The notes: generated by a model from the letters alone, not told the origin. Positions 1 to 9,108 are shown, counted from the first letter of the stretch. The stretch: DNA of 64,000 nt from JAXMDC01 sp046349035 (GCA_046349035.1 JAXMDC010000003.1:730806-794805); one strand, 5' to 3'. Numbers and translations are program-made.

Positions 1-1
1 C

Positions 2-256
2 GATTTCCTGGAAATCTCGGTCGCGGGCTTCGGCGGCAACCTCCAGGTGGCCGGTGCGGTGACACTGCTGACCGTGGCCGATGTCGCCAGCGCCAATAGT
101 GGCGGCAGCGACGGCTACTTCATCTTCGACAACTCCGGCACGGGCGCCGGCACGGTCTATTACGACGCCACCGGTGGCGATAGCAGCGATGCCGTCGCCA
201 TCGTCAAGCTGCAGACCGGGGCGACGCTGCTTGCGTCCGACTTCCATCTCGTCTAG
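2..256 (+). CDS. RTX/hemolysin-type secreted protein, C-terminal fragment (5' end outside window)
   Basis: The frame is open from the window edge to the TAG at 254-256, so only about 84 C-terminal residues are visible. The stretch is Gly/Asp/Ala/Ser rich, has the pattern GYFIFDNSGTGAG..YYDATGG, and ends in the hydrophobic motif LLASDFHLV. This matches the C-terminal secretion-signal region of RTX-type substrates of type I secretion systems, which leave the cell uncleaved. A type I ABC transporter starts 12 bases downstream, which supports the reading that this is its cargo. The enzymatic or adhesive part of the protein lies upstream and cannot be judged. The GTG at 47 is an internal codon, not the real start. 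Confidence 0.7.
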   Translation, partial: DFLEISVAGFGGNLQVAGAVTLLTVADVASANSGGSDGYFIFDNSGTGAGTVYYDATGGDSSDAVAIVKLQTGATLLASDFHLV

Positions 257-267
257 CGGCGGAGGCG

Positions 268-2028
268 ATGGCCGCCGCACAGCTGAGTCGCGCGTCCCCC
301 AGTAACTCTCCAGTCGCCGTCGCGCTGGCCGATTGCCGGCGCGCGTTCCTTTCGGTCGGCCTGTTTTCGGCGGTGGTCAACCTGCTGATGCTTGCCGGTC
401 CGCTCTACATGCTCCAGGTCTACGACCGGGTGCTGGCGAGCCGCAGCCTGCCGACGCTGATGGCTCTGACCGCGCTTCTGGTCGGGACCTACGCCTTCCA
501 GGGAATACTCGACGTCCTGCGCAGCCGCATCGTGGTGCGAGCGGCGGCGCTGCTCGATCGCCGACTGGCCGGGCCGGTGCATGACGCGGTGGCCAAGCTC
601 GCGTTGGACCGCAGCGTGCCGGCGCAACAGCCGGTGCGGGATCTCGATCAGATACGCGCTTTCCTCACAGGAACCGGCCCGCTGGCGATCGTCGATCTGC
701 CGTGGATGCCGGTTTTCCTGCTGATCTGCGCGGTGATCCAGCCTTGGCTCGGGCTCGTCGCTTTGGTCGGTGGGCTGGTGCTGCTGGCGATTACGCTTCG
801 TACCGAGCGCGCAAGCGCCGCGCCGGTGCGGGCGATGACGGCGGAAAGCGCAGCTCGCATGGCCGAACTCGAGGCGCTGCGGCGGAACGGCGAGACGGTA
901 GCGGCAATGGGCATGGCGCCGGCACTCGCCGCCCGCTGGCAGGAAGCGAACCGCCGTTATCTAGCGGCAAGCCAGAAGGCGTCGGACGTGGTCGGTTCGC
1001 ACGGTTCGGTGTCCAAGGTGGTGCGGCTGGTGCTGCAGTCGGCGATGCTTGGGGTCGGCGCGTACCTGGTGATCCGGAACCAACTCATGGCCGGAGCGAT
1101 GATTGCGGCGTCGGTGATGATGGGTCGGGCCCTCGCGCCAATCGAGACGGCGATTGCCAATTGGCGTTCCTTCATCAACGCGCGCGACAGCATCAAGCGC
1201 CTGACCGCAGTGCTGCAAGCGACGGCGGGGAAGGCGGAACCGGCGACCGCCCTGCCGCCGCCATCGCGAGCCCTGGATGTCGAGGGTTTGGCGATTGCCG
1301 CGCCGGGCGGGCCTAGGCCGCTTCTTGTCAACATCGCCTTTCGCGCGGTCGCGGGCGAGGCCCTCGGGGTCATCGGCCCGAGCGGGGCCGGCAAGACGTC
1401 GCTGCTGCGCGTACTCGCCGGCATCTGGCCGGCGGCGCGCGGGGCGGTGAGGCTCGACGGCGCCGCGTTACAGCAGTGGACGCGCGCCGACCTCGGCCGC
1501 CACGTCGGATACATTGCGCAGACCGTCGAACTCTTCGACGGAACCGTGGCCGAGAATATCGCCCGCATGGAGCGGCAGCCGGATCCGGTGGCGGTCATCC
1601 GCGCTGCCGAACAGGCCGGAGTGCACGAAACGATCCTTCGTTTGCCGCTCGGCTACGACACCAAGATCGGGGAGAGCGGTGCCTCCCTGTCGGCCGGGCA
1701 GCGGCAGCGGATCGCCCTGGCGCGCGCCCTCTATGGCGACCCTTTTCTGGTCATTCTCGACGAACCCAACTCCAACCTCGATGCCGATGGCGACACGGCG
1801 TTGGAAGCGGCGATCCGCGCGGTTCGGGCTCGCGGAGGCATCGTTGTCGTGGCCGCGCATCGACCGGCGGCGCTTGCCGCCTGCGACAAGGTTTTGGTCC
1901 TCGGCAACGGCCTGCAGCAGGGGTTCGGCGCCAAGGACGACGTGATGCGGCGCTTGACGCGGCCGGCCCCGCCGGCGGCGGCGACGGCGCTCCGCGTGGT
2001 CGGCGAAGCCGAGCCGGGGGTCGCATGA
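268..2028 (+). CDS. Type I secretion system permease/ATPase (PrtD/HlyB-like ABC transporter)
   Basis: This 586-residue half-transporter would span the inner membrane and use ATP to export an unfolded substrate through a HlyD/TolC-type channel. Roughly residues 20-300 form the membrane domain, with hydrophobic segments such as FSAVVNLLMLAGPLYM. The ATPase domain follows: Walker A GPSGAGKTS near residue 370, ABC signature LSAGQRQR near 473, Walker B VILDEP near 495 and the H-loop histidine in AAHRP near 530. The length fits PrtD-type exporters, which lack the N-terminal C39-like domain of HlyB. The ATG at 268 lies just after the RTX-like gene, and the stop overlaps the HlyD start in ATGA. No tolC gene is visible in the window. 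Confidence 0.93.
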   Translation: MAAAQLSRASPSNSPVAVALADCRRAFLSVGLFSAVVNLLMLAGPLYMLQVYDRVLASRSLPTLMALTALLVGTYAFQGILDVLRSRIVVRAAALLDRRLAGPVHDAVAKLALDRSVPAQQPVRDLDQIRAFLTGTGPLAIVDLPWMPVFLLICAVIQPWLGLVALVGGLVLLAITLRTERASAAPVRAMTAESAARMAELEALRRNGETVAAMGMAPALAARWQEANRRYLAASQKASDVVGSHGSVSKVVRLVLQSAMLGVGAYLVIRNQLMAGAMIAASVMMGRALAPIETAIANWRSFINARDSIKRLTAVLQATAGKAEPATALPPPSRALDVEGLAIAAPGGPRPLLVNIAFRAVAGEALGVIGPSGAGKTSLLRVLAGIWPAARGAVRLDGAALQQWTRADLGRHVGYIAQTVELFDGTVAENIARMERQPDPVAVIRAAEQAGVHETILRLPLGYDTKIGESGASLSAGQRQRIALARALYGDPFLVILDEPNSNLDADGDTALEAAIRAVRARGGIVVVAAHRPAALAACDKVLVLGNGLQQGFGAKDDVMRRLTRPAPPAAATALRVVGEAEPGVA

Positions 2029-3335
2029 CGGTGGCCGACGACACCGATCCGCGCGAGGCGATCCGCCGGCTGAACCGGTTCGGGCTGGCTGCGGTGGCGC
2101 TGCTGATAGGCGGCGCCGGGGTTTGGGCGGCGACGACGCAACTCGCCGGTGCCGTCATCGCGTCGGGAACACTGGTCGTGCAGTCGAACGTCAAGAAGGT
2201 GCAGCACCCGTCGGGGGGGACGGTTGGCGCACTGCTGGTCGACGAAGGAACCAATGTCGAGTTCGGCCAGGTGCTGGTACGGCTCGATGACACCCTCGCG
2301 CGGACGACGCTTAACGCCGTCCGCTCAGGGCTGGATACGCAGTTGATGCGCGCCGCACGATTGGCGGCGGAGCGCGATGGAGCGGCGATGCTCGCGGTGC
2401 CGGAGGAACTCGGCGGACGCTCCAGCGAGCCGGGGGTGGCGGCGGCTATAGCCGGTGAGAGCAAGCTCTTCGAGGCGCGGCGGGCGACGCGGCGCGGCCA
2501 GAGCGCGCAACTGCGCGAGCAGATCGATCAGTTGCGCAAGGAGATCGACGGCATTGCCGCGCAGGCCATCGCCAAGGACGATGCACTGACGCTGGTGCAG
2601 AAACAGGTGCAGAGCTTCACCGCCCTGTTCGCGCAGAACCTCACCACCGGCGACAAGCTGACAGCTCTGCAGCGCGATGCGGCGGAGCTGCAAGGCCAGC
2701 GAGGCGAACTCGTGGCGACAATCGCCAGGGCGCGCGGACGGATCAGCGAGATCGAACTGCAAGTCCTGCAGCTCGATAAGGACTTTCAGGCCAGCGTTCT
2801 CAACGACCTGCGCGACGCCGAAGCGCGGATCGCCGAGCTGCGCGAAAAGGCCACGGCTGCCGAGGACTTGCTCCGTCGGGTCGAAATACGCGCGCCGCAG
2901 GCTGGGACCGTGCATGAACTGGCGATCCACACCGTCGGTGGGGTCATCGCTCCGGGCGAGACGCTGATGCAGATCGTGCCGCGGGCCGACGATCTCGTCA
3001 TCGATGCGCGGGTCGCCCCGGAGGACATCGACCAGATCGCCGTCGGCGGAAGCGTCAGCGTGCGCATTCAGGCCGGTAACCGCCGCACGACCGCGCCGCT
3101 CGAGGCGACGGTCACGCGCATATCCGCCGACCTCAACCGCGACGGACCGACGACCCCTCCCTACTATCTCGTCCGCATGGCTTTTGCCGGCGGTCAGGCG
3201 CCGACGCTCGAAGGGGCGCGCCTCCTGCCGGGCATGCCGGTCGAGGCCTATATCGCGACGCAAGACCGCACGCCGCTCGACTATTTGCTGAAGCCGCTCG
3301 GCGAGCAGATCGGCCGCACTTTCCGCGAGCGGTAA
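2025..3335 (+). CDS. HlyD family type I secretion periplasmic adaptor subunit
   Basis: This 436-residue membrane fusion protein would bridge the inner-membrane ABC exporter and an outer-membrane TolC-like channel. It has a short cytoplasmic N-terminus, one membrane segment (about residues 20-40, AAVALLIGGAGVW), then a lipoyl/biotinyl-like half-motif around QHPSGGTVGALLVDEG. A long helical coiled-coil hairpin rich in Gln, Arg and Glu follows (about 130-290). A second half-lipoyl segment reads RAPQAGTVHELAIHTVGGVI and is followed by a beta-barrel region. The start ATG at 2025 overlaps the stop of the ABC gene by four bases, implying translational coupling. The open frame extends much further upstream but only as a shadow of the ABC gene. 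Confidence 0.92.
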   Translation: MTVADDTDPREAIRRLNRFGLAAVALLIGGAGVWAATTQLAGAVIASGTLVVQSNVKKVQHPSGGTVGALLVDEGTNVEFGQVLVRLDDTLARTTLNAVRSGLDTQLMRAARLAAERDGAAMLAVPEELGGRSSEPGVAAAIAGESKLFEARRATRRGQSAQLREQIDQLRKEIDGIAAQAIAKDDALTLVQKQVQSFTALFAQNLTTGDKLTALQRDAAELQGQRGELVATIARARGRISEIELQVLQLDKDFQASVLNDLRDAEARIAELREKATAAEDLLRRVEIRAPQAGTVHELAIHTVGGVIAPGETLMQIVPRADDLVIDARVAPEDIDQIAVGGSVSVRIQAGNRRTTAPLEATVTRISADLNRDGPTTPPYYLVRMAFAGGQAPTLEGARLLPGMPVEAYIATQDRTPLDYLLKPLGEQIGRTFRER

Positions 3336-3338
3336 GCC

Positions 3339-6300
3339 TCAGCCGGTGCCGAGGTGGCGGCGGGCACGCCGCACCCACTGGTGGGTAAGCTTCTCTTGCA
3401 GGCTGTTCTGACCGAGACGGGCGCGAAGCGAGGGGAAATCCAGCGTGTCGAGATCCTGGTCCTGGTTGGCGCAGGCAAAGACGATGGTCTCGACCCCGCT
3501 CGCCGGATCCACGTGACGCTGCAGGCACTGGGCGCAAATCTCCTTCATCATGCATTGCATCGGGGCGTTGACCGAGGCGATGCCGATGTGGTCGGGCTTG
3601 AGCTTGCCGGCAAGCACGCCGTGGCGGGCAGCGGCGACGGCGGCCATCATTCCGTCCGAGCCGATGGCGATGACGCGATCGACCGCGAACAAGGCGATCG
3701 GCTGCGGCCCGAGCGCGCCCTCGGCATAGGCCGAAAGCGCCTGCACGATGTTGCCGACGAAGGTCATGTCGCCGGCCCGACCGGGGGTGAAGCCGGGCGC
3801 CTGGTCGCAGCACCAGACGATAGTATCGGCCGCCCGCTCCAACTCGGCGACCTTGTAGCGATCGACCGGCTGCCGGTAGCCGGCGAAGTAAAGCACGCGG
3901 CAGCCGGCGGCGCGCATCGCCTGGCCGATCGAGAACAGAACGGCGTTGCCGAGGCCGCCGCCGACGAGAAGAACAGTCTCGCCGCGCGGGATTTCCGTCG
4001 GCGCACCGCTCGGGCCCATCAACACCACCGGCTCGCCGGGCTTCAGGTCGGCGGTGAGATCAGACGAGCCGCCCATTTCAAGGACAATGAGGGAGAGGAG
4101 CCCGGCCTTGCGATCGACCGAGGCTCCGGTCAGAGCCAAGCCTTCCATGGCGAGGCGGGTTCCATCGGCCTTCGGTGCCAGGGCTTCGTAGTTCTGCAGG
4201 CGGAAGAACTGCCCCGGCTGGAATGCAGCCGCCGCGAGTGGCGCTTCGACAACGACCTCGACGATGTTGGGCGCCAAACGCACGACGTCCTTGACCCGCG
4301 GGTGTAAGGAGCGGTTGAGCCTCGCCAACAGCGCGGCGGGATCGCCCTTCGGCGCGGGCAACTGCTCCAGCGCGCGGCTGACGACCGGGTAACCGCGGAG
4401 GGCGCTCGCCATCGCCTTGACGACGTTGCCGGCGAAGGACGGGTGGAGATCGCCGAAGAAGCTGATCGCCCGGCCGTCGGGGCGGAGGCTCGTGAGCACG
4501 CGAGCCTCGCGCGGCTTGGCCGACTTCTCGGGACTGGCGGCATTTCCGGCCTCGTCAATGGCGCGGAAATAGCGGCCGTCGAGCAGCACGGCGGTCGGGT
4601 CTTCGCGATTGAGCACCGTGTTCGGCTGGGTGCCGGCAGCCACAAGGATGGTGCGGGCGGGGAGCGTCACCTCGAGGGTCGTCGCGTTGCCCGCCACATC
4701 GGTCGCTGTCACTTTGCCGACGAGCGCTGCAGCCTGGCCAAAGCGGTCGAGCTTCACTTCGCCTGGCGTGAAGTTCTCGACGAAGCGGATGCCCTCTTCG
4801 AGGGCCTTGGCGACTTCCTCGTGGTTGGCGGTGTAGCTCGGCGCGTCGAGGAGACGGCGGCGATAGGCAAGGGTCGCGCCGCCCCAGGACTCGAGCAACT
4901 GCCGTAACCGCGGCTCGCGGCCCTCGCGGGTGGCTTCGGCGCGCTCATGCCGCAGGGCGCGGGCGTGGTCGAGCCACTCTTCGGCAAGCTCGCGCTCGGC
5001 CTCGCGCCAACCGGTGCGAACGGCGTCGGCTCCCTGCTCGGCGGCCAATGTCTCAAAACGCGCGAGGAACTTCTCGACCTCGACGGCGTAGTAGGCGAGG
5101 GCCTCGGTCGCCGTGTCGATACCGGTGAGACCGCCGCCGATCACCACCACCGGCAGCCGCACCTGCAGATTGGCGATGCTGTCGCTCTTGGCTGCGCCGG
5201 TCAGCTGCAGCGCCATCAGGAAATCGGATGCCTGGCGGACGCCGGGTGCGAGACCGTTCTTCATCGGCACAATGGTCGGCTTGCCGGCGCCGGCGCAGAG
5301 CGCGATGTGATCGAAGCCGAGGGCAAAGGCCTGCTCGACGGTGAGGGTGCCGCCGAAACGGACGCCACCGAACATCTGGAAGGCTTGGCGGCGCTCCAGG
5401 AGCAGGCGGACGATCTTCAGGAAGTTTTTGTCCCAGCGGACCGTGATCCCGTACTCGGCAACGCCGCCGAAGCCCGCCATCGCCCGATCGTCCAGCGGCT
5501 CGCGAAGGTCTTCGATGCGGCGGACCGGAGCGAAGCCGACGCGCGTGCCGTCGGCGGCAACGCCGGAGAGTCCGGGCGCCAGCGGCTCGATCTTGAGGCC
5601 GTCGACGGCGACCACGGTATGGCCGTCGTTCATCAGGTGATGGGAGAGGGTGAAGCCGGCGGGACCGAGGCCGACGACAAGGACCGTCCGGCCGCTGGGC
5701 GCCTTGGGAACGGGACGGCGGAGATTGAGCGGATTCCAGCGCGTCAGCAGGCTGTAGATTTCGAAGCCGAAGGGGAGGGCGAGGACGTCCTTGAGGACAC
5801 GCGTCTCGACTTGCGGGATGTCGACCGGATCCTGCTTCTGAAAGATGCATGCCTTCATGCAGTCGTTGCAGATGCGGTGCCCGGTGGCGGCGCACATTGG
5901 GTTATCGACAACGACCGTGGCCAGCGCGCCGAGCGGATGCCCTTCCGCCTTGAGGAGGTTCATCTCGGAGATGCGCTCTTCCAGCGGGCAGCCGGTCAAC
6001 TGCGCGCCGAACGCATTCGGCTTGAAGGCGCCGCTTTTCTCGCGAAGGCCCTTGGAGCAGGAGTCCTTGCCCTGATTGTGGCACCAGATACAGTAATTGG
6101 CATGATCGAGTGCGCCGGTGAGGTCGGTGCCGCGATCGGTCAAGGCAAAACCGGCCCGCTGGCGCCGCTCTTCCTGCGGCAGGACGAGGCAGGCGACGTC
6201 GCCGTGCATCTCGGTGGCGACGGGGACCAGGTGGGCAGCGTCGGTCTTGTGCGGATGGCGGAAAAGGACGCCGTGCTTGCGCAAATCGTGCGCTTCGGGC

Positions 6301-6869
6301 GCCAGGCTCGCCCAAGCAGCAAAACGAAGGGCGAGGTCGATGGCCTTGGAATTGGCCTGGTCGTCCTTCTGCCACTCGGTCACGCGTTCCGCGAACAGGA
6401 GTTCGCTGAACGGCCCATCCAGCGCCGCCTCGAGCGCTTCGCGTAGGGCCTCCCCGTCGAACTCCGCCGCCTCGGCGTAAGCCTTGAGAGCGCGGCGCTG
6501 AATGAACAAGCGCTTGACGGTGTACAGCGGGGCCAGGCGCTGGTGCTGCTGCCGCAGGGCGGCCAGCTCTCCGCCGATACCAAACACCGTGCCGAGAAAG
6601 TCCTCAAGGTGGGGCGCAAGGGCAATCAGCAGTTCCGATTCGGCCTTGGCCTCGAGGGTGGAGGGGGCCGATCGCGCGGCGAGCAGGGCACCGCGAAGCT
6701 CTTCTGCACCGGCGCCAAGATACGCCAGGAATGCGGCGTCAAGCCGAAGGGCGCCCTCGCGGCTGTAGAGTTCGTCGAACGCAAGATCCGTTCCGAGCAC
6801 CGGAACCGCCGGCTCGGGACCGACCGCCGGCGTCGCGGGCGACCCGGCCCCCTCGGGACCCAGTTCCAT
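3339..6869 (-). CDS. Large FAD/Fe-S pyridine-nucleotide oxidoreductase, GltD/NfnB-like half fused to PyrK/NfnA-like half
   Basis: This 1176-residue cytosolic flavoprotein has several modules. About 250 N-terminal residues are unrecognised. Then come cysteine motifs of the GltD/dihydropyrimidine dehydrogenase type: CIWCHNQGKDSC (about 259-270), GCPLEER and PMCAATGHRICNDCMKAC (about 325-342). Two Rossmann sites follow, VGLGPAGF (about 396) and VVIGGGLTGID (about 577). The C-terminal third resembles PyrK/NfnA ferredoxin reductases: PGQFFRL (about 886), an NAD-binding LVGGGLGNAV (about 970), and cysteines in CMMKEICAQC (about 1107) and FAC. I chose the ATG at 6869 because GGAAGG lies five bases upstream; the frame is open 25 codons further. 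The reaction is inferred only: NAD(P)H and ferredoxin or glutamate-synthase-like chemistry. It ends three bases from hlyD, convergently. Confidence 0.85.
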   Translation of the reverse strand: MELGPEGAGSPATPAVGPEPAVPVLGTDLAFDELYSREGALRLDAAFLAYLGAGAEELRGALLAARSAPSTLEAKAESELLIALAPHLEDFLGTVFGIGGELAALRQQHQRLAPLYTVKRLFIQRRALKAYAEAAEFDGEALREALEAALDGPFSELLFAERVTEWQKDDQANSKAIDLALRFAAWASLAPEAHDLRKHGVLFRHPHKTDAAHLVPVATEMHGDVACLVLPQEERRQRAGFALTDRGTDLTGALDHANYCIWCHNQGKDSCSKGLREKSGAFKPNAFGAQLTGCPLEERISEMNLLKAEGHPLGALATVVVDNPMCAATGHRICNDCMKACIFQKQDPVDIPQVETRVLKDVLALPFGFEIYSLLTRWNPLNLRRPVPKAPSGRTVLVVGLGPAGFTLSHHLMNDGHTVVAVDGLKIEPLAPGLSGVAADGTRVGFAPVRRIEDLREPLDDRAMAGFGGVAEYGITVRWDKNFLKIVRLLLERRQAFQMFGGVRFGGTLTVEQAFALGFDHIALCAGAGKPTIVPMKNGLAPGVRQASDFLMALQLTGAAKSDSIANLQVRLPVVVIGGGLTGIDTATEALAYYAVEVEKFLARFETLAAEQGADAVRTGWREAERELAEEWLDHARALRHERAEATREGREPRLRQLLESWGGATLAYRRRLLDAPSYTANHEEVAKALEEGIRFVENFTPGEVKLDRFGQAAALVGKVTATDVAGNATTLEVTLPARTILVAAGTQPNTVLNREDPTAVLLDGRYFRAIDEAGNAASPEKSAKPREARVLTSLRPDGRAISFFGDLHPSFAGNVVKAMASALRGYPVVSRALEQLPAPKGDPAALLARLNRSLHPRVKDVVRLAPNIVEVVVEAPLAAAAFQPGQFFRLQNYEALAPKADGTRLAMEGLALTGASVDRKAGLLSLIVLEMGGSSDLTADLKPGEPVVLMGPSGAPTEIPRGETVLLVGGGLGNAVLFSIGQAMRAAGCRVLYFAGYRQPVDRYKVAELERAADTIVWCCDQAPGFTPGRAGDMTFVGNIVQALSAYAEGALGPQPIALFAVDRVIAIGSDGMMAAVAAARHGVLAGKLKPDHIGIASVNAPMQCMMKEICAQCLQRHVDPASGVETIVFACANQDQDLDTLDFPSLRARLGQNSLQEKLTHQWVRRARRHLGTG

Positions 6870-6970
6870 CACACCTTCCGTGGAGCGGATGCCAGCCGCG
6901 ACGAGGCGCGGGCGGGCAGGACGCGGGCTTATAAACCAAGGCAAGGACGCCTGCCAGCCCGGGACCGGCC

Positions 6971-7000
6971 TTGCTTGTCAGTAGCCGGCAAGCTGTTAGA
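6971..7000 (+). promoter_or_regulatory. Candidate promoter for ppx-rlmE
   Basis: TTGCTT at 6971-6976 and GTTAGA at 6995-7000 are separated by 18 bases in the gap between two divergent genes. The match to sigma70 hexamers is only moderate, so this is a weak candidate. A -10 at this position would leave a leader of roughly 75 bases before the GTG at 7083. Confidence 0.25.
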
Positions 7001-7082
7001 GTGGTTGCCGACAAAGGCAATCAGAGGCTTCCAACCGGGCGGGCGGCATCGCTGCTGCGCCTAGGAAGCCGAGGGATCAACG

Positions 7083-8417
7083 GTGCAGAGGGGCGAGGAC
7101 GATCCGCCAGGAGCGGGTCGCAGTTCGCCCGCTGGCGAGTCGATGGCAGGTCCCCGACCCGGGCCAGCCGGACCGGATGGCGCGCCGACGCGCAGTCCGG
7201 GTCGCCCGCAGAGCGGGAAGCGACGCCGCCGCCGCAAGCGGCGATCCGTGTTTGCAGCGGTGGCGCCGCGGCAGCAGGCGTCGGCGCATGCTCCGAAGCG
7301 ACCGCCAAATCTCGGCGAGCAAGCTCCCGCCGCGCCGGCGGCAGAAAGCAGGGCTTCCAGCCCCACGGTCGGAACACCAATCGAGGCGTCGTTTTATGGG
7401 GCCCTCGATCTCGGCACCAATAACTGTCGGCTCCTGATCGCCGCGCCGCGCGGACGCGGTTTCCGCGTCGTCGACGCCTTCTCCCGCATCGTGCGGCTGG
7501 GCGAGGGGGTCGGGGCGACCGGGCGACTCAGCGAGGCAGCGATGACGCGCGCTATCGCTGCGCTCAAGAACTGTCGCGACAAGCTGGTGCAGCGGGGCGT
7601 GGTGCGGTCGCGACTGATCGCTACCGAAGCCTGCCGGGCAGCCGACAACGGCGCGGACTTCCTCGGCCGGGTCGAGGCGGAAACCGGTCTGGCGCTCGAA
7701 ATCGTCTCGCGGGAGACCGAGGCCCGCCTGGCCGTAGCCGGCTGCGCCTCGTTGATCGATCCCAGCGCCGAAGGGGCGATCCTGTTCGACATCGGTGGAG
7801 GGTCCACAGAGGTCGTTTGGATCGACCTGACGCCGGCGCCCGGCGCTCCGCGGCGCCGGACGGCGGAGCGGATTCGGTCCTGGTCATCCCTGCCGGTGGG
7901 GGTGGTGTCCCTAGCCGATCGCTATGGCGGGGAAGACGTGAGCACGGAAAAATACGAGGCCATGGTGGGGGAAGTGCTCGCGCTTATCGAGGCGTTCCCT
8001 CAGAAGGAAGAGCTCGGCGCAGCTGTCGCGGCGGGTGGAATTCACATGCTCGGAACGTCGGGCACTGTGACGACGCTGGCTGGGATGCACCTCGGGCTGC
8101 CGCGCTACGATCGCCGGCAGGTCGACGGGGTCTGGATGCGGGACGAGGACGTTCGATTGATGATTGGGAGGTTACTCTGTGCCAGTTACGTCGATCGCGT
8201 GGCTCATCCGTGCATCGGGCGCGAGCGGGCCGATCTGGTGCTCGGCGGCTGCGCTATCTTGGACGCAATCCTCAGGCGCTGGCCGTGCCAACGCTTGAGA
8301 GTGGCCGATCGCGGCTTACGCGAGGGGATGCTTATCGAGTTGATGGCTGAAGACGGGGTCTGGCACCGCCGGTCCGACCGGGCGAGCAATCCGAACGGTG
8401 GCGAACGGCATGGCTGA
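7083..8417 (+). CDS. ppx: Ppx/GppA family phosphatase (exopolyphosphatase-like)
   Basis: The core carries the actin-like ATPase-fold signature GALDLGTNNCRLLIA (about residues 103-117) and a second phosphate-binding loop FDIGGGSTEVVW (about 240). It also has a conserved VVSLADRYG and a late GTSGTVTTLAG segment. Family members hydrolyse polyphosphate or pppGpp. The first 100 or so residues are unusual: Pro/Gly/Arg rich, with a run of Arg and Lys (GKRRRRRKRRSV), probably disordered. The GTG at 7083 has GAGG eight bases upstream; ATG 7143 is an alternative start that keeps the same core. It overlaps the rlmE start by eight bases, so the two are probably cotranscribed, an arrangement I regard as common in alphaproteobacteria. 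Confidence 0.88.
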   Translation: MQRGEDDPPGAGRSSPAGESMAGPRPGPAGPDGAPTRSPGRPQSGKRRRRRKRRSVFAAVAPRQQASAHAPKRPPNLGEQAPAAPAAESRASSPTVGTPIEASFYGALDLGTNNCRLLIAAPRGRGFRVVDAFSRIVRLGEGVGATGRLSEAAMTRAIAALKNCRDKLVQRGVVRSRLIATEACRAADNGADFLGRVEAETGLALEIVSRETEARLAVAGCASLIDPSAEGAILFDIGGGSTEVVWIDLTPAPGAPRRRTAERIRSWSSLPVGVVSLADRYGGEDVSTEKYEAMVGEVLALIEAFPQKEELGAAVAAGGIHMLGTSGTVTTLAGMHLGLPRYDRRQVDGVWMRDEDVRLMIGRLLCASYVDRVAHPCIGRERADLVLGGCAILDAILRRWPCQRLRVADRGLREGMLIELMAEDGVWHRRSDRASNPNGGERHG

Positions 8418-9108
8418 GCAACGCGGACGCGGCGATCGCGCCCTGCGCGTGCGGGTGAAAACGGCGGGGAAGCGCACGCCATCCTCGACCCGCTGGCTGG
8501 AGCGGCAACTTAACGACCCGTATGTGGCGCGCGCCCGCCGCGAGGGCTATCGCTCGCGATCGGCCTTCAAGCTGATCGAGATCGACGACCGCTATCACCT
8601 GTTGGCGCCCGGGCGACGGGTCCTCGACCTCGGCGCGGCGCCGGGCGGGTGGTGTCAAGTCGCGGTGGCGCGGGTGAAATCGACCGCGGCAAAGCCGCTG
8701 GTCGTTGGGGTCGATATTTTGCCGATGGAGCCGGTCCCGGGGCTGACCGTCCTGACGCTGGACGTGCTCGCCGAGGGGGCCGAGGAGGCGATCCGTTCGG
8801 CGCTTGGCGGTAACGCCGACCTCGTGCTTTCCGATATGGCCGCCGCCACCACCGGCCATCGTCCCACGGACCACCTGCGGACGGTCAACCTCTTCGAAGC
8901 CGCGGCCGACATCGCCCGCCGCTTTCTCGTTCCCGGTGGGACATTCCTCGCCAAGGTCTTTCAGGGCGGCACCGAGGGGCCGTTGCTGGCGGCGCTGAAA
9001 CGCGATTTCGCCAGCGTGCGGCACGTCAAGCCGAAGGCCAGCCGCCAGGAATCGGTGGAGCTTTATGTGCTGGCCCAGGGCTACAGGCCGACCTCGCCGT
9101 CTGGCTAG
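8410..9108 (+). CDS. rlmE: 23S rRNA (uridine-2'-O)-methyltransferase RlmE (FtsJ/RrmJ)
   Basis: This 232-residue enzyme would methylate the 2'-hydroxyl of the A-loop uridine in 23S rRNA using SAM. The SAM-binding motif is VLDLGAAPGGWCQVA. The catalytic K-D-K-E tetrad can be placed in SAFKLIE, LSDMA, LAKVFQGG and SVELYV. The N-terminal basic tail is typical of the alphaproteobacterial form. The ATG at 8410 overlaps the end of ppx; an in-frame GTG four codons earlier is less likely. Its stop codon shares the palindrome CTAG with the stop of the convergent MFS gene. Confidence 0.95.
   Translation: MAEQRGRGDRALRVRVKTAGKRTPSSTRWLERQLNDPYVARARREGYRSRSAFKLIEIDDRYHLLAPGRRVLDLGAAPGGWCQVAVARVKSTAAKPLVVGVDILPMEPVPGLTVLTLDVLAEGAEEAIRSALGGNADLVLSDMAAATTGHRPTDHLRTVNLFEAAADIARRFLVPGGTFLAKVFQGGTEGPLLAALKRDFASVRHVKPKASRQESVELYVLAQGYRPTSPSG

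Noticed and set aside
4947..6446. A 499-codon plus-strand open frame
   Set aside because: It is a complete antisense shadow of the large flavoprotein; high GC keeps the frame open and the translation lacks any family motif.
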